25,555 nt of DNA from Rhodanobacteraceae bacterium (GCA_025924775.1 JAICHS010000006.1:1-25555), one strand, 5' to 3'. Numbered from the stretch's first letter, positions 1 to 8,189 are shown. The notes: a model not told the origin generated them from the sequence alone. Program-made: numbers and translations.

Positions 1-896
1 ACGTCGGCCGGCAGCGTCACCTGGTCCAGCGTGACCGGCTGCAGCGCGAGCTGCGCGGACGTGACGCCGAGGTATGTCGCCAGCTGGTTGCGCGTGGCCG
101 CCAGCTGCGCCTTGAGGCCCGGCAAGGTCGCGTTGGCGGTCGCCAATTGCGTGCGGACCGCCAGGGTGTCGGAAAACGACTTGCTGCCGATCGCCTGCTG
201 CTGCTCGGCGATCGCCAACTGCTGCTTCAGCACGTCGACGATCTGCCGGTTCGCCTGCACCTGCGCCGCCAGCGAGGCTTCCTGCAGCGATGCCGTGACG
301 ACGTTGGCCGCCAGCGTCAGGTACGTCGCATCCAGCTGCGCCTGCTGCACGTCGGCCTGGGCCTGCTGGGCCTCGATGCCGCGGCGCACTCCGCCGAAAA
401 CGTCGAACACGTAGCCGACGCTGACGCCGGCATTGAACACGTTGAACGGCTTGGAGCCCGCGCTCGCGCCACCGCCCAACCCGGCGAACTGCGCGCCGGA
501 CTGCTTCTGGCGCGTCACGCCGGCATTCGCGTCCACGTGCGGAAACAACCCGCTGTTGGCGGCCTTGGCGTTTTCCTCGGCCTGGCGCAACGTGGCCTGG
601 GCCGCGGCCACCGACGGACTGTGCTGGAGCGCCTGGCGCACGCGGCGGTCGATCTCGGCATTGCCGAACGTGGCCCACCAGCGCTGCGGCACCGCTTCGC
701 CCGCAAGGAAACGTTGCGCGTCGCCACCGGCGGTGGCGGCCGCAACCGTGGATTGCGGCAGCGCCGTCGCCGTGTAGCGATCGACGGCGGGCGCCGCGGG
801 CGCCCGGTAATTGGGGCCGACCGCGCATCCAGCAAGCGCCAAAGTCGCCATCGCCAGCACGGCCTGCCTGGCAGCGGGCTTCATCGAAGGAATCAT
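1..896 (-). CDS. NodT/OprM-type efflux outer-membrane lipoprotein, N-terminal part
   Basis: The gene runs off the left edge; about 298 N-terminal residues are visible. This family forms the trimeric outer-membrane channel of tripartite (RND or MFS) drug and solute efflux pumps. The protein opens with a lipoprotein signal ending in LALAGC (Cys24), then CAVGPNY, the usual start of NodT-family proteins. It continues with the QRWWATFGNAEIDRRVRQAL segment and long Ala/Gln-rich helices (around residues 85-110 and 175-260) typical of the TolC-like tunnel. The start at 896 is the first ATG; an in-frame ATG at 884 would also keep the signal peptide, and neither has a clear Shine-Dalgarno. The pump's other subunits would lie beyond the window. 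A promoter-like pair and a palindrome lie upstream. Confidence 0.9.
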   Translation of the reverse strand, partial: MIPSMKPAARQAVLAMATLALAGCAVGPNYRAPAAPAVDRYTATALPQSTVAAATAGGDAQRFLAGEAVPQRWWATFGNAEIDRRVRQALQHSPSVAAAQATLRQAEENAKAANSGLFPHVDANAGVTRQKQSGAQFAGLGGGASAGSKPFNVFNAGVSVGYVFDVFGGVRRGIEAQQAQADVQQAQLDATYLTLAANVVTASLQEASLAAQVQANRQIVDVLKQQLAIAEQQQAIGSKSFSDTLAVRTQLATANATLPGLKAQLAATRNQLATYLGVTSAQLALQPVTLDQVTLPAD

Positions 897-938
897 GGGT
901 TGGTCATTCAGGCCGGAAGCAGTCTGTAGCTGTCAAAA

Positions 939-954
939 GCGCATGGGTATGCGC
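939..954. promoter_or_regulatory. Palindrome GCGCAT-N4-ATGCGC, operator candidate
   Basis: A perfect 6-bp inverted repeat with a 4-bp centre lies between the candidate promoter and the start of the efflux lipoprotein gene. This is where a local repressor of an efflux operon would bind. No regulator gene is present next to it, so its role is inference only. Confidence 0.3.
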
Positions 955-988
955 AAAATGAAGGGGAAGCCTAACTGAACCGTGCAGT

Positions 989-1017
989 ATTGTATTTATG
1001 CAAAGTGGATTCTGCAA
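989..1017 (-). promoter_or_regulatory. Candidate sigma-70 promoter of the efflux lipoprotein gene
   Basis: Reading the minus strand, TTGCAG (1017-1012) and TACAAT (994-989) are 17 bp apart, in a locally AT-rich stretch about 90 bp upstream of the ATG. The -10 box is good; the -35 box matches only its TTG. Confidence 0.45.
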
Positions 1018-1092
1018 GCGCAGCATCGTGAACGGAAGGGCGAAGTGTCACGACCTTGGCCCTGACAGTTGTCACCTGCGTGCAGTAGCGGT

Positions 1093-1122
1093 GGCCGGGC
1101 GGTGCAACCCCCGCCCCCGGCC
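1093..1122 (-). terminator. GC-rich hairpin after zapE, possible weak terminator
   Basis: An imperfect GGCCGGG...CCCGGCC-type stem starts 6 bp past the zapE stop. There is no T-tract on the minus strand, so it is at best a rho-dependent or mRNA-stabilising structure. Confidence 0.25.
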
Positions 1123-1127
1123 GGTCG

Positions 1128-2258
1128 TCACCGCGCGGGGCCGCCTGCGTACGTTTCGGCCAGGTATTCGCGGCTCTGCATTTCGATCAGGCGGCTTTCG
1201 GTGCGCGCAAATTCCCCGCGCAGGCGCTTGCCGTCGTACAGCTCGACCACCGGCACCTGCGCAGTCATCGCCACCTTCACCCGCCGGTCGTACAACTCGT
1301 CGACCAGGTGCACGAAGCGTTGCGCGGCGTCTTCGTTGAACGGCGTGAATTGCGGGACACGGGAAACCAGGATCGCCGGATACGCCCGCGCAAGCTCGAT
1401 GTAGTCGGCCGAACCGTACGGCCCGTCGCACAACGCGGCGAAGTCGAACCAGGCCGCCTGCGTGCTCACCCCGAGTGCGTGGAACACACGACCGTTCATG
1501 GCAAGGTCGGCGGCCTGGGTCGTCTTGACCTGCGCAAGTTCCTCGAACAAGCGAGCCAGCGCCGCCTCGGCGTGCGCATTGTCCGGGCTCAGGTACACCG
1601 GCACCCGCGTCAACGCACGCAGGCGCCAGTCGTGGGGCGAAGCCAGTTCCAGCACCTCGCAATGCTGTTCCAGCAACGCGATCGCGGGCAGGAAGCGCTC
1701 GCGCTGCAGGCCGTTCTTGTACAGCTCCCGGGGCGGCGTATTGGACGTGGTGACCAGCGCGACGCCCTGCTCGAACAATGCACTGAGCAACCCGTACAGG
1801 ATCATCGCGTCGCCGATGTCGGTGACCATGAACTCGTCCAGGCACAGCACGCGCGCGCGCGCGGCCAGGTCCTGCGCCACGCGCGGCAGCGGGTCGCGCA
1901 CTTCGCCCTGCGCGCGCAACGCCGCGTTCACGTCCAGCATGAAGCGATGGAAGTGCACGCGCAGCGCGGTGCCTTCCGGCAGCGCGGCGACAAACTGGTC
2001 CATCAGCATGGTCTTGCCGCGCCCGACCGCACCCCACAGGTACAGGCCGCGCGGCGCCCGCGCAGCCCCTGCCTTGCGCGCGCGCCAGCGGGCGAGAAAC
2101 CCCGGCGCCGGCGCCAGCAACGCGTCGTGCAGGCGATCCAGCGCCGCCAGCGCCGTCCGCTGGGCCGGGTCGTCCTGCCAGCGGCCGTCGGCAACGCCGC
2201 GCGCATAGTGCGCGCTGGGCGTATCGGCCTCGGGGTTCACCGGCAGGTCAAGGTCCAT
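1128..2258 (-). CDS. zapE: ZapE (AFG1-like) cell-division ATPase
   Basis: A 376-residue P-loop ATPase of the AFG1/ZapE family. In E. coli the protein associates with the FtsZ ring and destabilises FtsZ polymers late in division. Walker A is GAVGRGKT (residues 76-83) after the family signature PRGLYLWG, and Walker B is LCLDEF (about 138-143) followed by MVTDIGDAMIL, as in ZapE. The region LVTTSNTPPRELYKNGLQRERFLPAI is a further hallmark. Length fits the family (about 360-380). The gene lies 28 bp downstream of the alpha/beta hydrolase on the same strand, so the two are probably cotranscribed. No clear Shine-Dalgarno precedes the ATG at 2258. Confidence 0.93.
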   Translation of the reverse strand: MDLDLPVNPEADTPSAHYARGVADGRWQDDPAQRTALAALDRLHDALLAPAPGFLARWRARKAGAARAPRGLYLWGAVGRGKTMLMDQFVAALPEGTALRVHFHRFMLDVNAALRAQGEVRDPLPRVAQDLAARARVLCLDEFMVTDIGDAMILYGLLSALFEQGVALVTTSNTPPRELYKNGLQRERFLPAIALLEQHCEVLELASPHDWRLRALTRVPVYLSPDNAHAEAALARLFEELAQVKTTQAADLAMNGRVFHALGVSTQAAWFDFAALCDGPYGSADYIELARAYPAILVSRVPQFTPFNEDAAQRFVHLVDELYDRRVKVAMTAQVPVVELYDGKRLRGEFARTESRLIEMQSREYLAETYAGGPAR

Positions 2259-2286
2259 CGCAGGTAATCGCAGCGAACATCACTGG

Positions 2287-2979
2287 TCACGCACGCCCGC
2301 CGACCAGGGGCGGCAACCATGCACGGATTCCGTTCTTCACCGCACCGCGCAGGTCCATCAGGCGGCGGTGGAAGAAGTGGCCGGTCTCGGGCATCCGCAC
2401 CAGCACCGGCTTCGGGTCGAGGGTTTCGATCCAGCCGAACACGCCCTGCGGGTCGACCACTTCGTCGTCCTCGCCCTGCACCACCAGCCACGGACAACTC
2501 GGCATCGCCAGCTCGCCGAATTCGTAGCGCCCGAACGGTGGCGCCACGGTGACCAGCGCATCCGCCCCCAGCGAGCGCGCCGAGCGCAACGCAATGTAGC
2601 TGCCGAAGGAAAATCCCCCCAGCCACAACGCATTGCCGGGACGCACCTGGCGCACCCACTGCGTCACCGCGACCAGGTCGCCGCTTTCGCCGTCGCCATG
2701 GTCGAACGCGCCCGTGGAGGCGCCGATGCCGCGGAAATTGAACCGCACCGTGGCCAGGCCCGACTCGCGGAACGCCCGCTCCAGCATCGTGACCACCTTG
2801 TTGCGCATGGTGCCGCCCTGCTGCGGATTGGGGTGGCAGATCACGGCCGTCCCGGTGCGGGCCTGGCCCGGTTCCGGCACGGCGGTCGCCACCTCCAGCG
2901 TGCCGGCGGGACCGGGCAGCGCAAAGGTGGCGGGGGCGTCGGGAAAGCCAGCGGGCGCCGGCGGCAGGGTTTCGCTCAT
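2287..2979 (-). CDS. Alpha/beta hydrolase (COG2945-like)
   Basis: 230 residues; a small cytosolic alpha/beta-hydrolase of the dienelactone-hydrolase/COG2945 kind. Visible features are HPNPQQGGTMRNKVV (about 49-63), FNFRGIGASTG (80-90), the nucleophile elbow GGFSFGS with Ser124, QGEDDEVVDP for the acid (about 168-177) and GHFFH for the catalytic His (about 201). The substrate is not known; members are annotated as carboxylesterases or uncharacterised hydrolases. The same reading frame stays open far upstream under the neighbouring genes, but homology starts at MSETLPP, so the ATG at 2979 is chosen. It diverges from acpH with only 24 bp between starts and is followed by zapE after 28 bp. Confidence 0.85.
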   Translation of the reverse strand: MSETLPPAPAGFPDAPATFALPGPAGTLEVATAVPEPGQARTGTAVICHPNPQQGGTMRNKVVTMLERAFRESGLATVRFNFRGIGASTGAFDHGDGESGDLVAVTQWVRQVRPGNALWLGGFSFGSYIALRSARSLGADALVTVAPPFGRYEFGELAMPSCPWLVVQGEDDEVVDPQGVFGWIETLDPKPVLVRMPETGHFFHRRLMDLRGAVKNGIRAWLPPLVGGRA

Positions 2980-3003
2980 GCCGGGATGATAATGGGAACC
3001 GCC

Positions 3004-3600
3004 ATGAACCATCTCGCCCATGCCTTGCTTGCCGATGCCGGCGGCGCCGAATTCGCGCTGGGCAGCGCCGAGGGCGATTTCGTGCACGGCCATCCCGACC
3101 CCGCGTGGCCCGCCGCGCGGCAGGCGGGCTTGCGATTCCATCGCGCCATCGACCAGTACACCGACCGCCACGCCGAAGTGGTTGCCGCGCGCAATCTGTT
3201 CACGCCGCCGCTGCGCCGCTACGCCGGCATCGTGCTGGACATCTGGTTCGACCACCTGCTGGTGCGCGGCTGGGACCGCTGCAACGCGGATGAACCGTTG
3301 CCACGGTTTGCGCAGCGCTGGCTCGCGCTGCTGGACGCACGGGCCGCCGACCTGCCCGAATCGTTGTGCGCATTCACGGCCTGGATGCACGCGCACAGGC
3401 TGCCCGAAGCCTATGGCGATGACGCCACCCTGGACGTGGTGTTCCACGCGTTGGCAAAACGCCTGTCGCGGCCCTCGCCCATCGGTGATGCGCTGCCCGC
3501 CCTGCGCGAGCGGGCGGACGCGCTGCAGCGCCACTTCGATGCGTTCTTTCCCGATCTCGTGGTGCGTGCGCGTGGGCTGCGCCACGACCTTTCGGCCTAG
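3004..3600 (+). CDS. acpH: Acyl-carrier-protein phosphodiesterase (AcpH, DUF479)
   Basis: 198 residues, close to E. coli AcpH (193). AcpH removes the 4'-phosphopantetheine arm from holo-ACP. The N-terminus MNHLAHALLA and the motif GDFVHG (about residues 26-31) match the family, as do HRAIDQYTDRH and GIVLDIWFDHLL, which carry the Asp/His residues of this HD-like metal hydrolase fold. Two in-frame ATGs at 2986 and 2992 would add a few residues, but the conserved start is MNHLAH. Its stop overlaps the stop of the converging transporter: the four bases CTAG at 3597-3600 serve both. Confidence 0.9.
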   Translation: MNHLAHALLADAGGAEFALGSAEGDFVHGHPDPAWPAARQAGLRFHRAIDQYTDRHAEVVAARNLFTPPLRRYAGIVLDIWFDHLLVRGWDRCNADEPLPRFAQRWLALLDARAADLPESLCAFTAWMHAHRLPEAYGDDATLDVVFHALAKRLSRPSPIGDALPALRERADALQRHFDAFFPDLVVRARGLRHDLSA

Positions 3601-4922
3601 CGCAACCGCCTGCCCTGGCGACTCGCCACCACCGCGCGCCAGCCGAACACGCCGGCAAGACCCGCCGCGACCGCGGAAAGCCCCCCGATCGCGCCGAGCG
3701 TCGCGCCCAGCGCCCGCAGGCCATCCAGCGCGCTCGCGACCGTGACGTCGCCGAAACGCCACACCGCCGTCTCCACGAAATTCTTGCCCTTGTAGCGGAT
3801 CTCGCGCGTACTGCGTGTGTACAGCGCGTCTGCGGCCGGCTTGGTGACGCCATAGGCGAAACTGCGGGTCACGATCAGCATCGCCGGAATCAGCGCGAGC
3901 GTGAATCCGGCAAGACCGAACTGCGCCGCACCGAACACCGCGACCGCCAGCAGCATCGCCACGTTGACGAGCGCCGGCAGCACCAGCCCCGCGACGATGC
4001 CGAAGCGTGCCAGCAGCCAGCGCGTCAACCCGACCTGCAGCGCCATCTGGATGAGGTTGACCGCAAGATCGACGTGGCCGTAGAACGCGGTGCGCGCGAC
4101 GGCATCGGTGAAATTCGCCTTGGCATAATCGGCCACCAATGCATAGGCCAGTGTGCCGACGCCATCCGAGCACAGCATCAACAGCGCCATCAGGCGCAGG
4201 AACGGGTCGGCGAAGGTCGCGCGCAGGCCCGCCAGCAGCGAACCACCGAGCGGCGCGGAATCGGCGTGGCCCGCGCCTTGCGCGGCAGACAGCCGCAGCA
4301 GCAACGCCAGCGCCGCCAGCAGCAGCACCGCCGATACCCCCAGCAATGCCGGCACGCCGATGCGCGCGACCAGCAGTGAGGTGAGGGCCGGCCCGACCAG
4401 CGCGCCGAAGGCGCCACCCAGCGCGATCAGCGGGAACGCGCGCGTAGCCCGCTCGCCGTCGAACAGGTCGGCCATCAGGCTCCAGAACAGCGACACCACG
4501 AACAGGTTGAACACGCTGACCCAGATGAAGAAGCCGATGCCCAGCGCGCGCGCGCCGATGCGCGCCTGCACCGCGAACAGCGGCACGCACGCAACCAGGC
4601 AGGCGACGAAGAAACCGTAGCTCCAAGCCAGCAGCGCGCGCCGCGGCAGGCGCGCCGACAGCCAGCCGAACACCGGTGCCACCGCCAGCATGGCGACGAA
4701 CGTGCCGGCATAGAACCACGGCAACGCGACCGAACCGGTGGCACCCGCCAGCTGGTCGCGCACCGGTCGGATGACGTAATACGCGGCGAGGATGCAGAAG
4801 AACGCGAGCGCCGCCACGCCGACCCGGCGCGCCTCTGCGCTCCGTTCGCCCTCGTGGAAAGTCAGGGCAGGAGGCCCGTTCTGGTGTTCATGAACGTCAC
4901 ATCCTTCAATCCGCCATTGCAT
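3597..4922 (-). CDS. 12-TM transporter, ATP/ADP-translocase (Npt1/Npt2)-like MFS protein
   Basis: About 441 residues, almost all hydrophobic segments. The first membrane helix with YYVIRPVRDQL (about residues 48-58) and the following LPWFYAGTFVAM are marks of the NTP/NDP-exchange (TLC) relatives found in free-living proteobacteria. The true substrate is unknown in these, and nucleotide exchange should not be assumed. SLFWSLMADLFDGERATRAFPLIALGGA fits the same family. The start is odd: the first 22 codons from the ATG at 4922 lie inside copy 1 of the 106-bp repeat, and the next start codon in frame is a GTG at 4817, which would remove residues just before helix 1. No convincing Shine-Dalgarno is seen for either. 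Confidence 0.8.
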   Translation of the reverse strand: MQWRIEGCDVHEHQNGPPALTFHEGERSAEARRVGVAALAFFCILAAYYVIRPVRDQLAGATGSVALPWFYAGTFVAMLAVAPVFGWLSARLPRRALLAWSYGFFVACLVACVPLFAVQARIGARALGIGFFIWVSVFNLFVVSLFWSLMADLFDGERATRAFPLIALGGAFGALVGPALTSLLVARIGVPALLGVSAVLLLAALALLLRLSAAQGAGHADSAPLGGSLLAGLRATFADPFLRLMALLMLCSDGVGTLAYALVADYAKANFTDAVARTAFYGHVDLAVNLIQMALQVGLTRWLLARFGIVAGLVLPALVNVAMLLAVAVFGAAQFGLAGFTLALIPAMLIVTRSFAYGVTKPAADALYTRSTREIRYKGKNFVETAVWRFGDVTVASALDGLRALGATLGAIGGLSAVAAGLAGVFGWRAVVASRQGRRLR

Positions 4923-5166
4923 CCAACGCTGCAGCGATCAGGGACGATCGCACCGCTTCGAGGAAAGTCAGGGCAGGAGGCCCGTTCTGGTGTTCATGAA
5001 CGCCACATGCTCCAAGCTGCCCTTGCATCCAACGCCGCAGCGATCAGGGACGATCGCACCGCTTCGAGGAAAGTCAGGGCAGGAGGCCCGTTCTGGTGTT
5101 CATGAACGCCACATGCTCCAAGCTGCCCTTGCGTCCAATGCTGCAGCGATCAGGGACGATCGCACC
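4856..5166. repeat. Three tandem copies of a 106-bp repeat
   Basis: Copies begin at 4856, 4962 and 5068 with GGAAAGTCAGGGCAGGAGGC; the first two are 106 bp and the third is cut at about 99 bp, just before the stop of the M48 gene. Copies 2 and 3 differ at very few positions; copy 1 diverges more in its middle (4896-4915). Each copy holds GGGC-AGGAG-GCCC (a short hairpin) and GCGATC-N6-GATCGC (4934-4951, 5040-5057, 5146-5163). Copy 1 overlaps the N-terminal codons of the minus-strand transporter. Single diverged copies occur at 8103-8189 and 13742-13829. Confidence 0.95.
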
Positions 5167-5168
5167 CA

Positions 5169-7220
5169 TCAAGCCTTGTCGGCAAGCGAAACCGGCAGCG
5201 GGCAACCCAGCACCGCGCACGCCACGCGCAACAATTCCGATTCGGCCAACGTGACCTTACCGTCGGCGGCGATGGCCTGGGTCAATGCACGCACCGTAAG
5301 CTGCTTGCCCTCGGGCGATACTCGCTGCAGTTTCGCGAATGCACCATCCAGCGCCGCTTGCCAGTCGTCCGGAATCGCGTACATCACCGACGCACCCGGC
5401 AAGGCGTCCTGCAGCGCGGCCTGAAACGCACGCCGCGCCGTGTCTTCATCGTCGTTGCCGAAATGCGCGACCAGCGCCGCGAGGTCGCGCAACTCGTCCT
5501 GCGCGGCCGTGAGCTTCAGCGTGCCGGGCTTGAACCCGGCTGCGGGATCCAGCGCCGCGGCCACCTGCGTCTGCACCAACTTGGCCAGGCAATATTCGTC
5601 GAGATCCACGCGCCCATCGGCGTGGATCAAGGCATCCAGGGTCTTGACGAACGCGTCGACCTGCGGACGCGGACGGCGCTTCAACGCGGGAAACGCGAGC
5701 TGTGCCAGCGGCAGGCGCAGCATCGGATGCAGTTCCGGCATCCGCGTCATCAGGCTGCGCACCGCATCGCCCAGCGCGGCGTCGAACGCCTGCGTCACCG
5801 CCTGCACCTGTTGTACTTGCAGATCAGGGTGGTCGGAAATCGCCAGCGCGAACACCACCGCCAGTGCGCCGCGCGGATCGCGTGCCGCGGCCGCGAGCGC
5901 CCCGGGAATTTGCGCGTGCAGGCCGGTCGCGAGTTGGTAGTCGTCGGTGCCCGGCGTGGCCACCTGCGCGGCGACACCCGCCGCGGTGATCGCAAGTTCG
6001 GCACCACGCGCGGGGACCACGCCGCCGATCACTCCGCCGCCCGCCGCGCCCCCGGCAACGCCCGGCACCGGGATGATCCCCCCGATCGCGCCGGTGCGCG
6101 ACGCCGCCTTCGGCGCGGCCTGGATGTCCACGTCGCCATCGGCGCGCGCGAAGTCGTGGACGGCCTTTTCCCACGGCTGCTGCGTTGCGTGCAGATCGAT
6201 GTTGTCCGGGTCGTTGCCGGACGCGAGCCATTGCTTGACGTAGGCATCCAGTTCCTCGGGCTTGAAGCCGGGTTCCAGCGCCTGGATGCGTTCGACGATG
6301 GGCGGGTGCGTGGCGAACAGCGAGCTCATCTCCGCGTCACCGAACAGCATGTGGCGCACCTCGTCCTTGCGCGGCGCCTGCAACGCCGAGCCTTCCTCGA
6401 ACACCGCGATCTTCTTCAGCGCGCCCGCGATACCGGACGTCTGACGCGTGAACTGGACGGCCGAGGCGTCTGCCAGCGATTCGCGCGAACGCGACACGGC
6501 GGCCTGGATCAGCCGCCCGAAGAACACGCCGATCGCGCCGATCGCCAGCAGCGCGATGCCGGCCAACGCAACCTGCCCGCTGCCGCCGCCGCGACGCCGG
6601 TCGCTGCCTCCACCACCGACGCCGAAGTACCCGCCCCACATCAGGAACCGCCCCACCACCCAGATCGCCATGATTCCGAACAGCAGGCCCATCAGGCGGA
6701 TGTTGAGGCGCATGTCCCCGTTCAACACGTGGCTGAATTCGTGCGCGATCACGCCTTGCAATTCATCGCGGTTCAATTTGTCCATGCACCCCTGGGTCAC
6801 GCACACCGCGGCGTCGTTCGGCGTGTAGCCGGCGGCGAACGCGTTGATGCCCGACTCGTCCTGCATCACGTAGATTTCCGGCACCGGCACCCCCGCGGCG
6901 ATCGCCACTTCCTCGATCACGTTGCGCAGGCGCTGCAACTGCGGATCGCTGGTGTTGGCGGGCACCTCGACCGCGTTCATTTCACGCGCGACCGCCGCCC
7001 CGCCACCCGCCAGGCTGGCGACCCGATACGCCGAGCACAGGCCGATCACGGCCAGCACCACCAGCGTGATGATGATCAGGGGCGCGGGCCGGAAACCGAC
7101 CAGAAAGAACGCGCACACCACGTCGACGGCGACGACGATTGTCAGCACCGCCAGCGCGAACAGCCACACGAGCTGGCGGCTGGACCGGCGAACCTTGGCT
7201 TGTTGGGCGAAAAAATCCAT
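5169..7220 (-). CDS. M48 (HtpX-like) membrane metalloprotease with TerB-like C-terminal region
   Basis: 683 residues, roughly twice the length of HtpX. Two N-terminal membrane helices (about 17-40 and 46-65) precede an M48 peptidase domain with the zinc motif HEFSH (160-164), after the family signature ESGINAFAAGYTPNDAAVCVT. Two more membrane segments follow, then SRESLADASAVQFT with the third zinc ligand. From about residue 330 there is a Gly/Ala-rich linker and a helical domain with two acidic loops, IHADGRVDLDEY and IAADGKVTLAES, resembling TerB/DUF533-type proteins. The likely role is inner-membrane protein quality control; the tail's role is unknown. MDFFAQQ (ATG 7220) is chosen as start; an upstream GTG at 7268 is in frame. 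It follows lemA, the usual partner. Confidence 0.9.
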   Translation of the reverse strand: MDFFAQQAKVRRSSRQLVWLFALAVLTIVVAVDVVCAFFLVGFRPAPLIIITLVVLAVIGLCSAYRVASLAGGGAAVAREMNAVEVPANTSDPQLQRLRNVIEEVAIAAGVPVPEIYVMQDESGINAFAAGYTPNDAAVCVTQGCMDKLNRDELQGVIAHEFSHVLNGDMRLNIRLMGLLFGIMAIWVVGRFLMWGGYFGVGGGGSDRRRGGGSGQVALAGIALLAIGAIGVFFGRLIQAAVSRSRESLADASAVQFTRQTSGIAGALKKIAVFEEGSALQAPRKDEVRHMLFGDAEMSSLFATHPPIVERIQALEPGFKPEELDAYVKQWLASGNDPDNIDLHATQQPWEKAVHDFARADGDVDIQAAPKAASRTGAIGGIIPVPGVAGGAAGGGVIGGVVPARGAELAITAAGVAAQVATPGTDDYQLATGLHAQIPGALAAAARDPRGALAVVFALAISDHPDLQVQQVQAVTQAFDAALGDAVRSLMTRMPELHPMLRLPLAQLAFPALKRRPRPQVDAFVKTLDALIHADGRVDLDEYCLAKLVQTQVAAALDPAAGFKPGTLKLTAAQDELRDLAALVAHFGNDDEDTARRAFQAALQDALPGASVMYAIPDDWQAALDGAFAKLQRVSPEGKQLTVRALTQAIAADGKVTLAESELLRVACAVLGCPLPVSLADKA

Positions 7221-7294
7221 GGGGGAATGGGGAGTCGAAAATGAGGTCGTGCAATGTAAGTGCATCACCGCCCTGAGCTCGCGAAGGAGGTGAT

Positions 7295-7319
7295 GCGCAG
7301 CGGCGGGGGGATGCTGCGC
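7295..7319. repeat. Hairpin GCGCAGC...GCTGCGC in the lemA-M48 gap
   Basis: A perfect 7-bp inverted repeat with an 11-bp loop, 75 bp upstream of the M48 start. It would lie in the lemA-M48 mRNA. Function unknown. Confidence 0.4.
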
Positions 7320-7355
7320 GAGAGGGATGGATGCGGCAAGCAGCCCGGCGGTCTT

Positions 7356-7412
7356 GCCCCCTCACCCCAACCCTTTCCCCCATCCGATGCAGCAGGTTGG
7401 GGGAGAGGGGGC
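7356..7412. repeat. Long palindrome GCCCCCTC...GAGGGGGC between lemA and M48 gene
   Basis: Arms 7356-7372 and 7395-7412 pair over about 16 bp with one mismatch or bulge, with a 22-bp loop. The sequence style (CCCCTC-ACCCCAACC and GGTTGGGGGAGAGGGGG) is that of widespread intergenic palindromes in proteobacteria. In the mRNA it lies 53 nt after the lemA stop, so it may lower read-through into, or protect the 3' end ahead of, the protease gene. Confidence 0.75.
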
Positions 7413-7464
7413 TGTCAAGTGGAACCAGCGCACCACGCTGTTTGCAATTGCCGGTCCCTGCCTG

Positions 7465-8055
7465 TCAGGTGAAACTCACCTTCGGCACTTCCCGCTTGGC
7501 CGGGTCGTCGATCGCCAGCTGCTCGGCCGGCGCGAACCCGGTGGGCCCCGCGATCAGGTTGGACGGAAACACCTGGACCTTGTTGTTGTAGTTCATCACC
7601 GAATCGTTGTAGGCCTGCCGCGCGAACGCGACGCGGTTTTCGGTGGAGGTCAGCTCCTCCGACAACTGCATCATGTTCTGGTTGGCCTTGAGGTCGGGGT
7701 ACGCTTCGCTGACCGCGAACAGCCGGCCCAGCGCGGCAGTCAACTGGTTCTCGCTGCCGGCCAACTGCTGCATTGCCTGCGGGTCGCCGGGCGCGGCCTT
7801 GGCGGCCGCCAGCCCGTTGACCGCGGCCGTGCGCGCGGCGGTGACGGCCTCCAGCGTTTCGCGCTCGTGCGCAAGGTAGCCCTTGGCGGTTTCGACCAGG
7901 TTTGGAATCAGGTCGTGGCGCCGGGTAAGCTGGACGTCGATCTGCGCGAACGCGTTCTCGTACGCGTTGCGCGAAGTGACCAGACCGTTGTAGATCGCGA
8001 TCAGGTAAATCACAATGATGGCGATGATGACCAGCAAGATGATCAAACCCGTCAT
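7465..8055 (-). CDS. lemA: LemA family protein
   Basis: 196 residues. One N-terminal membrane helix (about 3-22) is followed by the LemA signature SRNAYENAFAQIDVQLTRRH and DLIPNLVETAKGY, then long helices with SENQL, AYPDLKANQNM and TENRVAFARQAYND, all conserved in LemA proteins. The domain faces the periplasm; biochemical function is not established, but LemA is very often encoded beside HtpX/M48 proteases or TPM-domain proteins, as here. The ATG at 8055 has a good Shine-Dalgarno (AAAGGAG, 6 nt before), which rules out the longer frame to 8157. It is the first gene of a lemA-M48 operon. Confidence 0.93.
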   Translation of the reverse strand: MTGLIILLVIIAIIVIYLIAIYNGLVTSRNAYENAFAQIDVQLTRRHDLIPNLVETAKGYLAHERETLEAVTAARTAAVNGLAAAKAAPGDPQAMQQLAGSENQLTAALGRLFAVSEAYPDLKANQNMMQLSEELTSTENRVAFARQAYNDSVMNYNNKVQVFPSNLIAGPTGFAPAEQLAIDDPAKREVPKVSFT

Positions 8056-8102
8056 TGTCGTCTCCTTTGAGGTTTGGGCAGGCGCGGCTGTCGTGGAAGC
8101 GC

Positions 8103-8189
8103 GGGCCAGGCGGCCCGTTGGGTTCCTGACAACGCACGGACGCTGCCAGTCAACCATCGGCCAACACTGCGGCGATCACGGATGATCGC
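8103..8189. repeat. Single copy of the two-block palindromic element
   Basis: GGGCC-AGGC-GGCCC followed by GTT (8103 on), then, 69 bp from the first base, GCGATC-ACGGAT-GATCGC (8172-8189). Block order and spacing match the 106-bp tandem unit, while the sequence between is unrelated. It occupies the divergent gap between lemA and the serine hydrolase. Confidence 0.75.

Noticed and set aside
2287..4719. An 810-codon open frame on the minus strand spanning the hydrolase, acpH and the transporter
   Set aside because: Only its last 230 codons resemble a protein family; the rest is a high-GC shadow of acpH (opposite strand) and the transporter (other frame).
4856..5166. CRISPR-like array
   Set aside because: The copies are whole 106-bp tandem units without unique spacers, and there are no cas genes.
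5358..7244. A 628-codon plus-strand open frame
   Set aside because: Antisense shadow of the M48 protease; no recognisable family and His/Arg-rich as expected from the complement.
7293..7472. Small plus-strand ORF after a perfect AGGAGGTGATG
   Set aside because: The Shine-Dalgarno is only 1-2 nt from the ATG, the product is low complexity through a palindrome, and it overlaps the lemA 3' end antisense.
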